Part shown: positions 22,631-35,206 of the stretch, piece after piece
Numbering within the stretch: position 1 is the first letter of the stretch
Layout: the number at the start of each line of letters is the position of its first letter
Source: Brachypodium distachyon
Lineage: Eukaryota > Streptophyta > Magnoliopsida > Poales > Poaceae
DNA length: 64,000 bases
Direction of reading: 5' to 3'
Assembly (NCBI RefSeq): GCF_000005505.3
Contig: NC_016133.3
Span: 11,284,001-11,348,000, forward strand
Notes under the pieces: generated by a model
The model's database searches: none
Seen by the model: only the letters and a program-made list of their open reading frames with translations
Told to the model about the DNA's origin: nothing
Position numbers and translations under genes: made by a program

Positions 22631-25600
22631 CTAAGAAAAAACAGAGGGGTTGTTGGTGCCGGAACTCGTTGCATCCGTCGCGGTGGAGGCCGACTCGACG
22701 ATAATCTCCTCGTCCACTGCCTCCTCTTCATCGCTGTCGGTCATCTCGGTGTTAGCCTCGGATGTTGGGCCCGCAACAAACGTATGCACGTCGGCATACT
22801 GGATGAAGGAATAGGCCCGCTCCTTGCGCTTGGCGCTTGGTCCGAGAGGTAGGGGGAACCGGCACGCATTGACTGCAGCAAGTCGAGGTTGATGCCGTCG
22901 TACCAAGACGGTACGAACGACAAGGCCTCGTCGGCGCCGACACGCGCGGCTGATTCCCGCCACTCGTTGAGGCGATCCTCCACCTCCAGCTGGCGCGTTG
23001 CCAATTCTGGGATGCCGGTCGGAGCCTCTTCTCCCGGCCATAGAGCCCGGAAGGCCCGGATGCCGGCGTTCAACATGTTGACCCCGAACGACTTTAGAGG
23101 CTTTACCCGGCTAGCAATGCTAACTAGGTAATCCACTAATTCGTATTCAAAGGCTTCACTTGTCCCGACCGGATCCTTCTTCCTGCGCGCCTTGAGCACG
23201 ACAGCTTGGGCGGTCTCGACCGACTATGGAAAGAATTCTGATAAAAGCACAGAAGATAGTAACAAGTCTTGGCATCCTCTTACTATTATTCGGACAGGTG
23301 ATCAGATGGAGAAATTTGTGTCAGGGCAACTTACTTGTCAGCATGGTGTCGATCTTGACAAGCTCATGCTGGACAACCTTGAACAGCCGAGTTTTCTCGG
23401 CATCCTCTTTCTCGATGGCAACGGCGCGGGTCTCAATCTCGGCGACCAGATCCTTGCACTTTTGCACCTCGTTCTCCAGACGGATCCTCTCATTGTCCTG
23501 GGTAGAGAGGGCCGAGGTGAGTTCACCCACCTCGGTCTTATGTGCCTCCGCTTGCGCCGCAATTTGCGCCTGCAGCCGAGCCACGTCCTCCCGGTGTTGA
23601 TCTGCTAGCCGAGTCTTTTCATTTGTTTGGCAGACATACATTACAGAAGCTAGAGTCTAAGATGGACGAAACCCGAGATAGGGAGGAAGTGATACCTTGG
23701 ACCTCGGCATACTGGATGAAGGAATAGGCCCACTCCTTGCGCTTGGCGCTTGGTCCGAGAGGTAGGGGGAACCGGCACGCATTCACTACAGCAAGTCGAG
23801 GTTGATGCCGTCGTACCAAGACAGTACGAACGACAAGGCCTCGTCGGCGCCGACACGCGCGGCCGATTCCCGCCACTCGTTGAGGCGATCCTCCACCTCC
23901 AGCTGGCGCGTTGGCAATTCTGGGATGCCGGTCGGAGCCTCTTCTCCCGGCCATAGAGCCCGGAAGGCCCGGATGCCGGCGTTCAACATGTTGACCCCGA
24001 ACGACTTTAGAGGCTTTACCCGGCTAGCAATGCTAACTAGGTAATCCACTAATTCGTATTCAAAGGCTTCACTTGTCCCGACCGAATCCTTCTTCCTGCG
24101 CGCCTTGAGCACGGCAGCTTGGGCGGTCTCGACTGACTATGGAAAGAATTCTGATAAAAGCACAGAAGATAGTAATAAGTCTTGGCATCCTCTTACTATT
24201 ATTCGGACAGGTGATCAGATGGAGAAATTTGTGTCAGGGCAACTTACTTGTCAGCATGGTGTCGATCTTGACAAGCTCATGCTGGACAACCTTGAACAGC
24301 CGAGTTTTCTCGGCATCCTCTTTCTCGATGGCAACGGCACGGGTCTCAATCTCGGCGACCAGATCCTTGCACTTTTGCACCTTGTTCTCCAGACGGATCC
24401 TCTCATTGTCCTGGGTAGAGAGGGCCGAGGTGAGTTCACCCACCTCGGTCTTATGTGCCTCCGCTTGCGCCGCGATTTGCGCCTGCAGCCGAGCCACGTC
24501 CTCCCGGTGTTGATCTGCTAGCCGAGTCTTTTCATTTGTTTGGCAGACATACATTACAGAAGCTAGAGTCTAAGATGGATGAAACCCGAGATAGGGAGGA
24601 AGTGATACCTTGGACCTCGGCGACGCGCTTCAGGAGCTCCGCCACTTGGGCATTGTCCCCGGCTGTGAACAATAGCACATATTAGCTTTCGCATCAAATT
24701 GATACTCGGACAAAGATTTTATGACAGTAAAATATACTTATTCCGGCTCTCGCGATCGGCTTTCAAAGCCTCGTGCTCTGCCTCCAACTTCTTGTACTTT
24801 GCTAACAAAGTCTTGAAGGTGGCGGTGCGCTTATTCATACAGGACTGCAAAACAATGATTCACCGGTAAGTTTAGTGCAGTAAGAGGTCAACAATTATAA
24901 GCTTCAGGCTGACTATTCTAAACCCGGCCTGAATCTCGGGGAATAAGTGTTTGAAGTTTCTAAAGCTTCAGGCCGACTATTCTAAACCCGGCCTGAATCT
25001 CGGGGAATAAGTGTTTGAAGTTTCTAAAGCTTCAGGCCGACTATTCTAAACCCGGCTTGGATCTCGGGGAATAAATGTTTGAAGTTTCTAAGTGTTGCAG
25101 AGTGTTTGAAGTTTTTAGGGGATAAGCTTCAGGCCGACTAATTCTTACTCGCCCTAAACATCGGGGACTAGGAGTATGGGTACTATACTGAAATTAAAAG
25201 TAAAATCTTTTAAGAAATTCTTCGTACCTCTGCAGATCGGCTGGCCTCAAACAAGGCCACCCTCGCTTGGTACATCCGAGTAGCCACCGATTCTGGAGTC
25301 GCTGCAGGTGGAGGTCCCACCAGTAGGCTTTGCCGGGCCGCCTGAAGGGTGCTGGAGGTCACCTCGTAATTGTCGGCGCTGTTCCAGTCCGTTACAAACT
25401 GGCCCAGCGACCCCTAGCTGTGCCCGCTGGTCGTCCGCAGGGGAACTCCTTGGTGCCTTTCGGAAGGCTGCGGTCTAGAGGAAGCCGGAGCCGCCGATCC
25501 TGCCGGGGTTGCGGAGCTCTTAGCCTTCTTGGCTTTTGCAGTAGCAAGCGGGATGGCTTGCGGATGCGGTGGCGGAGATGGAGCTGTTGGAGTCGGTTGC

Positions 25601-27422
25601 GGCCCTTGGGGTTCTTGGGGCCCCGTTGCCGGCTGTTGCGCGGTCTTCGTGGCCTGTGGCTCCGTCAACGTCTCGGTTGCCGCTGAAGAAGGAGCAATCC
25701 CGGCAGCCGAGGTCCCGGCTGAGGCGACGTTCGGCACGTCGACGCTCGGGCCGAAATTCTGGACAGAGGATGTCGGATCCACCGCGGTCTCGGTCTCACC
25801 CGTGGCTTGGGTCCCAGCCTCGCCACGGGGAGATGGGGCCACCGGAATCTCAGACGCGATACACGTCTGAGATTGCTTGGCCGTCAGAGCCGCCCTGCAG
25901 AGATAAAAGTTAGACGTTGGCATAACAATAAAGAAGGAAACCGACATCGATGGTTGAGGTAATAACGGCCTTACCCAGCGACCAGGGGCTTAGGCTTGGG
26001 TGCGCGTGCTGCAGTTTTCTTCCGCTTCACATTCTGTGGAATATCTTTTTTGGCGGGGCGCTTCACGACTGCGCGTTTCTCTCGGACCGGCGCAGCAGCG
26101 ATAGCCGGGTCCGATGCCTCAGCAGCAGGCTCGCCCGAGTCGGCTTTTTCCGGGATAGAGCAGGAATAAGTATTTTGGTGACGAATACTATAAGGACTGC
26201 GAGAAAGTGTTGGAGATCCTTACATTCGACACGACGAGGGCCGGCATGGGCGATCGGCATGACATCCTCGGAGTCCGCGTCCTCGGCTTCAATGGACTTG
26301 CGCGGGGCTACGAAGCGTTTGTCCGGGGAATTCCAATCCTCGTTGCGCTGATGAGAGAACCTCTGCATAAAAAGATCAGATTGAGCTGAGATAAGCCTTC
26401 GTCAGGTAAATGCCGGCATAACCATATGTCGGATGCGAACAGGAATTAAATGAGAACAAAACTTATCAGAGGAGCGCGGCGATCCCGGCTGTATGCCGGC
26501 AAGCCCCATGTCCATCACTCCGACATGCTCGTCTTGGCGATCGCCTTGACCCGGCGCCGGACTTCAGCATGAGTGAGCTTGAAGGTTGACACTCTGTCCG
26601 GATCAAACTGGCCGCCATAGAAGCACATCTTGTGTACTAGGTGCTGGAGTGGACATAGACGCCGGTATATGAAGGTGGCCAACAAGTCGTCAGCCGTCAT
26701 CCCGTTGTCCTTCAGTTCGAGGATGCCAGCGTGGATCTCATTGACCTCCTGGAGGGCTTCCTTCGAATCATATGTCCAATTCCTCTTCTCCTCCGGGGGG
26801 GGGGGGGGGCGACTTCGAATCCCGGCAGGTTGATTCTATCGGTGTCGGAGGTGTTCTTGACATAAAAGAAGGTCTTGAGCCACTTTTTACAGGACTCAAG
26901 ACCCTGGATCCTAGGGAAGGCTGAACCTCGGCGAGGTATAACGGTGGCGGCGCCGCATTGGGTCATTGGCTTAGCGGCGCCGGGATTCTCCTTGTCGGGA
27001 AGAACCTGGGGCCGGAACATAAAGTACCTGGCCCACAGGTCAATAGAGGGCCAGAGGCCGAGATAGCCCTCGCAATAGGTGACGAATGCCGAAAGAGTAA
27101 GGATGGCATTCACCAGAAGGTGGTACGACTGGAGGTCGAAAAAATCTAGGAAACTCCTAAGAAAATCGCTAGCAGGAAGAGCAAAATTGCATTCGAAGTG
27201 AGCAAGGAAAATGACATGCTCACCAAGCTCCGGAGTCGGCACGGTCTCGTCGTCGGGAACCCGGCATTCGACGTCCTCCAGGATCCGCCGGGAGCAACAG
27301 AGCCACTCGATGTCCGCCGGAGTGACATCGGAGCCCTCCCAGCCGGCTCGCTCCGAACCAGTCCTCTCCTCAGCCTGCTGAGCAGCAGGGTCGACGGCGG
27401 GGTTGCGGGAAGAAGAAGCCAT
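22631..27422 (-). CDS. Antisense gene of the Tat element (putative gypsy type transposon domain), spliced, partly broken
   Basis: Runs opposite to gag-pol. The start MASSSRNPA at 27422 leads into a globular domain (about 27420-26500) with WPSIDLWARYFMFRPQ and, after a run of C, DDLLATFIYRRLCPLQHLVHKM and VSTFKLTHAEVRRRV. This is the Transposase_28 / putative gypsy type transposon domain found antisense in Tat elements. Later segments are a Pro/Ala/Thr-rich linker (about 25890-25420), coiled-coil exons (about 24550-24230 and 23640-23320), and a C-terminal exon ending GTNNPSVFS with an acidic DSDEEEAVDEE stretch (about 23200-22631). GT-AG introns separate the blocks; I did not fix every junction. 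A 14-base G tract at about 26798-26811 breaks the frame in this copy. The role is unknown, possibly in element regulation. Confidence 0.65.
22791..24616. repeat. 913-bp tandem duplication inside the antisense gene
   Basis: Units at about 22791-23703 and 23704-24616 are nearly identical (few substitutions), with no extra bases at the junction. Each contains one coiled-coil exon and one MLKARRKKD-type exon, so the coiled-coil part is present twice. The duplication is clearly younger than the element's LTR divergence. Confidence 0.9.
24899..25090. repeat. Three 64-bp tandem units
   Basis: Units starting AAGCTTCAGGC at 24899, 24963 and 25027, with a degenerate fourth start at about 25124. They lie in an intron of the antisense gene. 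Each carries CTCGGGGA, resembling the polypurine motif next to the 3' LTR. Confidence 0.85.
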
Positions 27423-27429
27423 GAATTTG

Positions 27430-28772
27430 TGTGAGATCGAGATAGGCAATCAGAGGGGGGGTGAATGATTGCGCGGAAGCAAATTAAAACTTTTCCCGAA
27501 AGTTCAAACCCTAAATCACCTTTCTGTCCGTGATAGTAAAACAGCCGTAACTTTTGATTGGATGAACCAAAAAATACGTATGAGTATGTAAAAGAAAGGT
27601 ATTAAAATTATCTAACCAACGCAACAAGAATCAGCTCAATCGGACTTACCAATCAAAAGATATGATCAAAATAGTAACAGCTGACAGAAAATTACGAGGA
27701 TTAATCTAAAACCAATTTCGAGGAATAACAAGAAAGATGAATTAATTGCAATCTTCTCTTGATCTCGTGATAAACCTGTAGCAAAGTATTATAAACTTGT
27801 GATGAACCTGCACCAAAGTATTAGAAAGATCTAGCACGAAGATTTCACGAAGATCCGAGAAGAACAGAGATGACACCGCCAACGAATCTCTTTATTGCAA
27901 CGATGTCGATCGATTACAAAAGATGCAACCATGCATCCAAGAACTCTCCAAGAATTGATCTAGATCCAAAGCTTGGAGTTCCCCCACGTCCTTGCTAAAA
28001 CCCTAGCTAGGATGCCCTCTATTTATAAGGGAAAATTCGCAACCCTAAACCGAATCCGAATCCAACACGGACTCCTCTGTCCTGGTCAGTATTTTGCCCG
28101 TGGGGCCCGCATACGACCTCGGATTGAGATGACTCCAAAATCAAAATTGTTCGTCTCGACGACGCGCACAACTTTCATGTGAACCACTTTTCCATCCGAC
28201 GCCATCTTTATGACGCTACTGTTTAATCTTTAAACAGCTCTCATCCAGCCACGGCTGGACCTACATATCTTCACCTCGATGTCACTTCATGCCATCAACT
28301 CTTCTTGTGATGTCTTCAAAACTCGACCATCACGTATCGAATATCTCCAATACCGTACATCTCCGGTATAAACAACATACGACAAACCGGTGCCCTCCCG
28401 GATCATCGTAGCCTTCACTTCCATTGTTCCTTCGCACGAACGTCCCGCATGACCTTAATCCTCGACCTCAGCTTCCCAAGCTTCGTCTCTCGATCCCGTC
28501 ATCGACCACGTTCTTCTAGCTCCGGCAACACCTGAAAGCGAACACACAAATAACCAGTACGAGCACAAGTCCACGACTTGACTCAGGGTAAGTTTCACAC
28601 AACTCACGCCATGTTTTCACATAAGAAACTAATGGATCATCACACCACTAGCAAAGCACTAAGTCCAAACAAGATACATGTCATCACTTAAATATCCATA
28701 TTATCCAAAGTATCCACATCAATGTTTTATCTAAAACACTTGCCAATGTTACACATCACATATGATTTCACA
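27430..28772 (-). mobile_element. Solo LTR nested 7 bp upstream of the antisense start codon
   Basis: 1343 bp with TGTGA...TCACA ends and a perfect target duplication ATTTG at 27425-27429 and 28773-28777. Transcription-like signals (CTTATAAATAGAGG at about 28018-28029 on the minus strand) suggest minus orientation. No internal coding region. The plant LTR family is not identified; copia is likely from size and ends. Confidence 0.85.
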
Positions 28773-29029
28773 ATTTGGGAGTAGATCTAGGGTTTGCCTT
28801 TTTGGGGAGAAGGTGCTGGTGCAAGGCTTGAACGAGCAAGGAAGAGCGGCGGAGAGCCAACAAAGCGTGCGAGCTGGCGGCGGCGAGCTTGGTGGCTGAG
28901 AACTAGGAACCGCAGCGGCGGAGGAGCTTGAAGCTAGCAGTGACGGCGGAGTGCGCAGAGAGCAAAGGGGCAGAGGAGAACAAGGAAGACGAAGAGTGTG
29001 AAGGATTTTTTAACCTCGCCCCTCCCTTC

Positions 29030-29037
29030 TATTTATA
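29030..29037 (-). promoter_or_regulatory. TATA box of the antisense gene
   Basis: TATAAATA on the minus strand within the element interior. Without the nested LTR it lies about 260 bases upstream of the antisense ATG at 27422, so the antisense gene appears to have its own promoter, separate from the LTR. Confidence 0.5.
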
Positions 29038-29579
29038 CTCACGGCGCAGTAATGGGGTGCGGATCCCCCGCGTCCACTATCTCTGTGGCCAACGGGAAGA
29101 ATGCGCACGACTTGAGGGCAGTTATGCCCATCAAAACGCATACGCTTGGTTACCGCGCGGCGTGGGACAGAGAATCCCGTCGGATCCGGGAGGATAAGTG
29201 TCCACGTGGGAACCAAAATTCCCCTCTTAATGGCTCTGTCGGCTTTGTTGTCCGATGAAACACTGTGCTCGCCTCAAAAAGCGCACCGGCAGTAAGTTGG
29301 ATCTTATCCTCCCGTTAGTTTAGAGGAGTGCAGAGTCCAAGTCATAGGTGGTGTCTATATCGGCAGAAGTAAGTTTGAACGGTCGGCCATGGAGAAGAAA
29401 AGAATCTCGGCTAGGGGTTGGATAAGCACGCCGACCCGGAATGTCGGAATGAGCTGATCTCGGCTAGGAGAACTCGGGGCTGTCTCGGCATCCTTCTCGG
29501 CTAAGCCCTAGCGGCCTTTGGTGGTTTGTCTATGGGAAACTGTCGAGGCCCGACATTCTTCCCTGCCGGACCGCAATAG

Positions 29580-29592
29580 CTTCGGGGACTAG
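29580..29592 (+). promoter_or_regulatory. Polypurine tract region
   Basis: CTTCGGGGACTAG directly before the TGTCGGGG start of the 3' LTR, the usual place for plus-strand priming. Confidence 0.55.
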
Positions 29593-30407
29593 TGTCGGGG
29601 GGATGACCCCGGGTAGGGTCATGACGACACAACTTTAGCCGAGATAACGGAGACAAAGCCGGCATGGTTATGTATGCCGTCATCATAAAGTCAAACTAAC
29701 ACTAAGCTGGCATCCTGGACGTATGCCGGCATGACCATATTGTCTTATGAGCTTGCAGAATAAGGACGAGCACCTTAATCTCGGCCCATGCGGAGATCTC
29801 TCAACGGTCTTATCCTGACCATGCGGCAGAGGGTAAAGCAGCGTCATCATTATCATGGAAAGGGCAGTCGCTGCTTATGTACCGGTGCCAGGCGACTACA
29901 CAAGAGAAGCACCGAAAGAGAATTTCTGACGGAAGCCAGCAGAGGATAGCGGTACTTTCTGTAGGGTGCTAGGGAAGAGTAAAGTTGTCTTGTCCCCTAT
30001 GATGCCACCAGGAGGGAACCAAGCCGCGTGCCCGGCGGGGTCCAAGGAAGGTGACGTTAATACTCGGCCCACATGTCAGTGTGACATGGGCGGCCTATAA
30101 ATAGAACCTCATCCCTTTGTAGGAAGGCAGTGAGCACTTAGGCATCTAGGGTTTCCCCTTCTTCTTCTTCCTCCTCAAGAATACAGCTCAAGGAGCGCCA
30201 TTATAGAGCTTGTCTATCTCGGCTAATACAACAAAGCAGGAGTAGTAGTCTTACCTCGACAAGAGGGCTCCGAACCTGGGTAAATTTGTGCGTGTTTGTG
30301 TAACTTGTGCGTGTTTTCCTTCACGTCCTCCCTCCTCTCGTTCCTCCATCGTCCATCGGCCCCAAGTTAAGCCATCCTATGGCATCTGCCGTGACACCAC
30401 CACGACA
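29593..30407 (+). repeat. 3' LTR of the gypsy element
   Basis: 815 bp, TGTCGGGG start, TATA box CTATAAATAG at about 30095, ends CGACA, followed by the CACGA duplication. It aligns with the 5' LTR throughout. Confidence 0.92.
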
Positions 30408-30412
30408 CACGA

Positions 30413-30965
30413 CATGCTAAACCCGACGCTGTTTATTTATCATTTTTTAGAGAATTCCCACATGACAAGTCAAAGGCCAACTCACTGTGTTTTTCCGAAT
30501 TTCCTCATACTTTCCAAAATGTTCCACCAAGTAGTGAGTATTTGCCCCAACAATCTCTCTCGCGTCATACGACAAAGTTTCATTTAAGTATTTCAAACTC
30601 TTGACCAATGAGAAGACAATGCTCCTAAAATGGTTTCTTGCTTTCTACCCCTAGTTTGAGCACCTTATAGCCCTCGCCAACGATCTTTGCCAATTACCTA
30701 CTCAGGAGCAATTTTTAGCTTCAATTTTTTTCCCGATTTTTTTATGCACGCCAAAATACCTTTCATCTCAAAATTTCGGACTAGATTCAAACTAAATTTG
30801 AATTTTGGCAAAAAAATGATAGATATAAATTTCTTCGAAACAATTTTGAAAATTTTGTTGAGGCCATAGATGTTTCTGATTTGGGAATTTTAGGAGCATA
30901 TGCATCCTAAATACCAGAAATTATAGATAGAAGGCTTTTGTTTCTATTTTTAATCAAGGGAGAAG
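30413..30965. other. AT-rich spacer, nothing recognised
   Basis: About 550 bases between the gypsy element and the LINE. Only short ORFs without coding character. Confidence 0.55.
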
Positions 30966-31949
30966 CTTTTTATTTTTTTCAAAAGGTCCAGCAAGTGCTG
31001 GCTTTCAATTATATTAGCAGGGAGAATATAGTTACAGACTGCCGAAGCAGACAAGGATTAAAAGAAAAGAAAGAAGAACTAACTAAAACAGCTTAAAAAC
31101 AACACTCAAGGTGGTTCCCACAACAATCTTCTGAGAGCTTTGGCGCCGGCAAAAGCCCATGCCTGGGCCTCGTCCCTAATGAAATTGATGATTTGACGCA
31201 AGGAGGTTTCCTTGTCCCGGAAGATCCTTTCGTTCCTTTCGCGCCAAACTGAGCTGCATATGAGGATGAAGAGCGAGATCATGCCATGACGGTGCCCGGT
31301 GTCAGTCTCGAGCATCAGGGATTCCCGGAAATCAGACACCGAAACCGTGACGGACTGCAGGCCCGCCGCCACTCCCTGGCAGTTAGGCCACAGCGCCGCC
31401 TCGAGCCACAGGAGGGTGGTGAAAGGGCATGCGACGAACAAATGGTGGGCGGTCTCGAGGTTGCGTCGGCAAAGTGGGCAGAAATACTCATTTGGCCAGC
31501 CTCTCCGTTGTAGCCGATCGGCGCACCAAAGGCGATCCTGGAGAAGGAGCCACGCGAAGAAATGGTGCTTGGGGGGAGGGTGTGCCAGACCGTCTGCAAC
31601 AAGTCAGAGTTGGTGCGACCGATGAAGTGGAGAAGGTAGGCGGATCGCGCGGAGTATTGCCCACTGTTGGTCAAGGTCCAGCAGATGGAATCGGGGACGC
31701 CAGGTTGGAGGATGATGTTGGCATCGCGGATCTCCCTCCAGGCATGAATGAACTCAAGAAGCAGCGGCGTGGAGCGGTCAGGGCGTACATCAAGGACCCA
31801 ACAATTGTCGTCAAGAGCCTGCGCGACAGACCACCCTTTCCTTCGGGAGCAAGCGAAGAGGAGCGGGTATGCCGCGTGTAGAGGCCGACCGTGGCTCCAG
31901 CTAGAGTGCCAGAAAGAGGTCGTCGTGCCGTCGCCGATGTAGACGCGAG
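30966..31949 (-). mobile_element. LINE (non-LTR retrotransposon), 3' part
   Basis: The minus strand encodes the C-terminal zf-RVT region typical of plant LINEs: RVYIGDGTTTSFWHSSW at the right end, then the SARSAYLLHF segment, then VWRERNERIFRDKE. Frames are broken. A T-rich stretch at 30966-30980 is probably the tail. The right end is cut by the 3.26-kb insertion; the coding sense continues across it at 35207. Confidence 0.82.
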
Positions 31950-34900
31950 TGTAACATCCCAAAAAAAATCAAACTCTTTCATATGCATTGCATTCATGAG
32001 CATCATGCCACAATTGCATATTTGAATTCAAATTTGAATCTCAAAAGGCTTTAAAAAGGTTTTATTTCATTTAAACGATAGGGTTTCACCCATTTGAGCT
32101 TTGGATCTTTAAACCAATAGGGTTTAACTATAAGTGGGGTTTATTTCATAAATAAGCTATCACATAATTTTTGGATATTTATTTGGAGTTGAAAAACTAT
32201 TTTATTTAAATAGTTTTATAGCCCTAAAGGCATTTATAGGGCAAATGTATTTTTATAGATTTTATTTTGAAGGGAAATTATTCCCAAAAGTTGAATCATG
32301 ATAGAACATGATTTTACAAATTTTCTGGAATTTATTTGGACCAATTTGGATTCAAAATCAAAAGATATCAAAGAACTCAGAAAAAGAAAAAGAGAAAAGG
32401 CTAAAAGAAAAAAAAGGGGGAAGAAACGGACCGGCCCGGCCGTTTTGGGCCGAACCGGCCTGCTTATCGTGCGCGCACCGCAGCCCAGCAGCCGAGCGCC
32501 CGCACGCGCGTGCCCCCGCAGCCGCTGACAGGTGGGGCCCACCTGTCAGGGCCTTCTTCTTCCCCGGAAGGAAAGCCCCGCGATCCCCGCGCCCCGCCGT
32601 CCCCGCGCGCCATCGCCGCTCTCGCTGATTCCGGCCTTCTCGAAGCAAGCGGCCTGCGCCCCTATAAAGCCAAAGCGCCCCGCATCCTTTCCCCTCTCTT
32701 GTCTCCCCGTTTCACTGCGCCCACGCTGCCAAATTCCTCACCGGAGTAGCCACTGCCGCCGCCGATTTTAGGTCGTCTCCGACGAGAGAGTGAGCCCCCG
32801 ACGCCGCGCCCAGCACCACTTTGCTCCTCTCGGATTTGCGCATCTTTCGACTCGCAAAATTCTCATTTTGGTGCCCCCGTCGTGCAGCTTGCCGGAGACC
32901 GAAGCCCATGCCACCGCCGACCGGAGCCGTCGTCCTAGGCGACGCCCTCGACCCCGACTCGCCCCGTCGACCGCGTCACCCGTTCCGTCGCACCGAGCCG
33001 CCCCGTCTCCGCCTTTTCCCAAAGCCCAAGGACCACTGGAGCAGCCGCGCCACCTCCTCACGCCGTCACCGCCGCCTTCGTCCCCGACCTTGGCCAAAAC
33101 CCTAGCCGCCGGTAAGCCCATCCCTCCCGAGCCGTCCGATCTAAGATCAACTGCCACGATTAGAACTGATTAATTCTTTTAAATGAACCGGTATCGTCCA
33201 ATAGGGATGCGACACATGGCACTATTTAATAAAAACGAAAATGTAGATTTTAATCCCGGATTTGATTTAATAATGGCACTTTTGCAGAAAAGCCCCCGAA
33301 ACTTCAAATGATCATATCTTTTTATCTGTTTGGCCAAATTTGCTGATCCACACCTTTCTGGAATTCTTAGGAATTGTAGAATCTTTTGGCACCGTCCAAT
33401 TTTAAATTTGAATAATTTAACCACAGTCAATTTACAGAATAGAGTTTTATGCCTTTTAATTCATAACTAATTATTTAGAAATCCTTTTTAGTTGAAACCA
33501 GTGCCCAAAATTTTTTATTTAAATGTCCTCCGTCCACTAGGACAGAGAAATAAATATTTTGAATTAAATTTTTTAGCTGATGCAAATAAAACCTTGTATT
33601 AGGGTTTAAACCCTAGTTTTTGCATATTGTTTCTAAACCTAATGCATTAATTTTTAATTGCTAATGCTTCACCCGAATAAAATCAAACCAATCATGTCAC
33701 ATGTCTTGCATTGCATCATAGCATACCCTTTTTTGTCGTGATGTGAATTGTGTGTTTATGTATGGGTATGTTTGTTTCGTATAGTTTTCTCGGAGAGCGA
33801 ACTGTGTGATTGCGAAGAGTGTTTGAATACCAACTGCTATCAAGGCAAGTTCACTTTGAGCATCATCCTACTATTTTATTATGCACTAGAATTTATTAGT
33901 TGCATTGTTAGGATTATTATTGTATCTATGCTAGCTATGATCTCTCCTAATAGTATAGGATACCCTTGCCATGTCCTCACCACCAATTGCCATCGTAGTA
34001 GTAAATGCTATGCTATGATAGTATGTGTGGGTGGTATTATTACAATGTGATGTTATTGAATTAAAGTATGGTTTTCCTAGTGTATGGCAAAACAAGTAAT
34101 TCAATGAACCGTCCTGGGTGGGCTGCTTTGAGTATTTGACATGTATGCGACGTCAGGTCCATTTCTATGGGTCCATTTCTATGAGTCGTCTCACCATTTC
34201 TATGGGAGCGCCTGCGTTGCAAATGTGGGATGCCACCCGGGGTAACCAGAGACTGGACTAGTTTCCTTTTTAGTAGCTTCCAGTACAACCACATGGTATT
34301 ATGGGCTCTGCCAGGATGGATGTAATAAATATGAATCCGGATCCGAGGTGACATCGGTATGTAGCAGTGTAGGTGGGAGCGCGTCCCTCGGGTGGTCTGG
34401 GGATTATGTTCTGAAAATTCCTGTAGCCGATGCCGTTGCTACTCTACCCTGAGAACAGCAAGGGATTAACACGTCGATTTCTTGTGGGGAATGTGTACAA
34501 CCTCTCGAGAGTGTCAAACTAAGTACTTAGCCATGTCCCCGGTTACGGACAATTATGAGCAACTAGATTTGGGGGCTGTAAGGAAGGTCTCACTCATTCC
34601 AATTTCCTAATAAAATGAATGGATTGAACTGGGTAGGAGCATTGATGTGTCTACTCAATGTGCCTAGGTTAATAGAAGCATGGGTGTTTCTACCCCGTGT
34701 CCAATAGAATTAAAACTATTTGAACAATGAAGCTTTTATGCAAATAGCCACACCCCTCCTAACCAAATTATTGCATGTACTTGGTAGGTTCTTTATAACT
34801 CTTGTGAACTTGCCAATACATTCAAATGTATTGACCACGTACTGGCTGCAATTAACAATGCAGGTGGATCCGACGATGAGTGAGGTTCGTCATTATGTTG

Positions 34901-35206
34901 TGGGTCATGTGCTTACATTCCAACATGCTCTCACCTTAGAGTAGTTGTGGCCCTTATGTTCTACCCTTTTCTGCTGCAGTTTTGAAAACAATGTTTTATG
35001 ATGTTGAAACAGTATTTGTTTATGCTGGCCCAAAAGGTCATGCGAGGTTGTAAGTACTATTTAAATCCTGGATGATGCGATGTAATAAAGTACTTTGACC
35101 TTTGTTTCTATATATTTCATCATGAAACTGTGTGTGCTAGTGAGTCGATCCAGGGACTAGCACAGTAAGCACAGAGATCGAACCCTGTACGGGGGCGGTC
35201 GCTTCA
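31950..35206 (+). mobile_element. LTR-like insertion of 3257 bp inside the LINE (probable long solo LTR)
   Basis: Begins TGTAACATCCC and ends GTCGCTTCA, with the perfect target duplication GCGAG at 31945-31949 and 35207-35211. Removing it rejoins LINE sequence (DLFAAATR with RVYIGDG). It has a TATA-like CCTATAAAGC at 32661 after about 700 bases and a GC-rich leader-like part with small ORFs. No gag or pol is present. The ends and 5-bp duplication fit an LTR. The length is large for a single LTR, so a non-autonomous element is the alternative. Confidence 0.75.

Larger units (their letters stand above)
12840..30407 (+). mobile_element. Ty3/gypsy LTR retrotransposon, Tat type with antisense ORF
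   Basis: Full-length element of about 17.6 kb including nested insertions, flanked by the perfect 5-bp target duplication CACGA (12835-12839 and 30408-30412). Both LTRs begin TGTC and are about 815 bp. The order is LTR, gag, protease, RT, RNase H, integrase, then a large antisense gene between pol and the 3' LTR. This is the layout of plant Tat-lineage elements such as Grande and RIRE2. My eye alignment of the LTRs gives about 54 differences in 815 bases (6-7%), mostly transitions, so the insertion is old. All sense genes are broken. Confidence 0.92.

Noticed and set aside
24899..25090. CRISPR-like regular repeats
   Set aside because: 64-bp units are contiguous with no unique spacers, inside an intron of a plant retroelement. 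A simple tandem repeat.
32298..33173. ORFs of about 75-130 codons in the 3.26-kb LTR-like insertion
   Set aside because: Overlapping open frames on both strands in a GC- and Pro/Arg-rich stretch. They fit LTR leader composition, with no domain.
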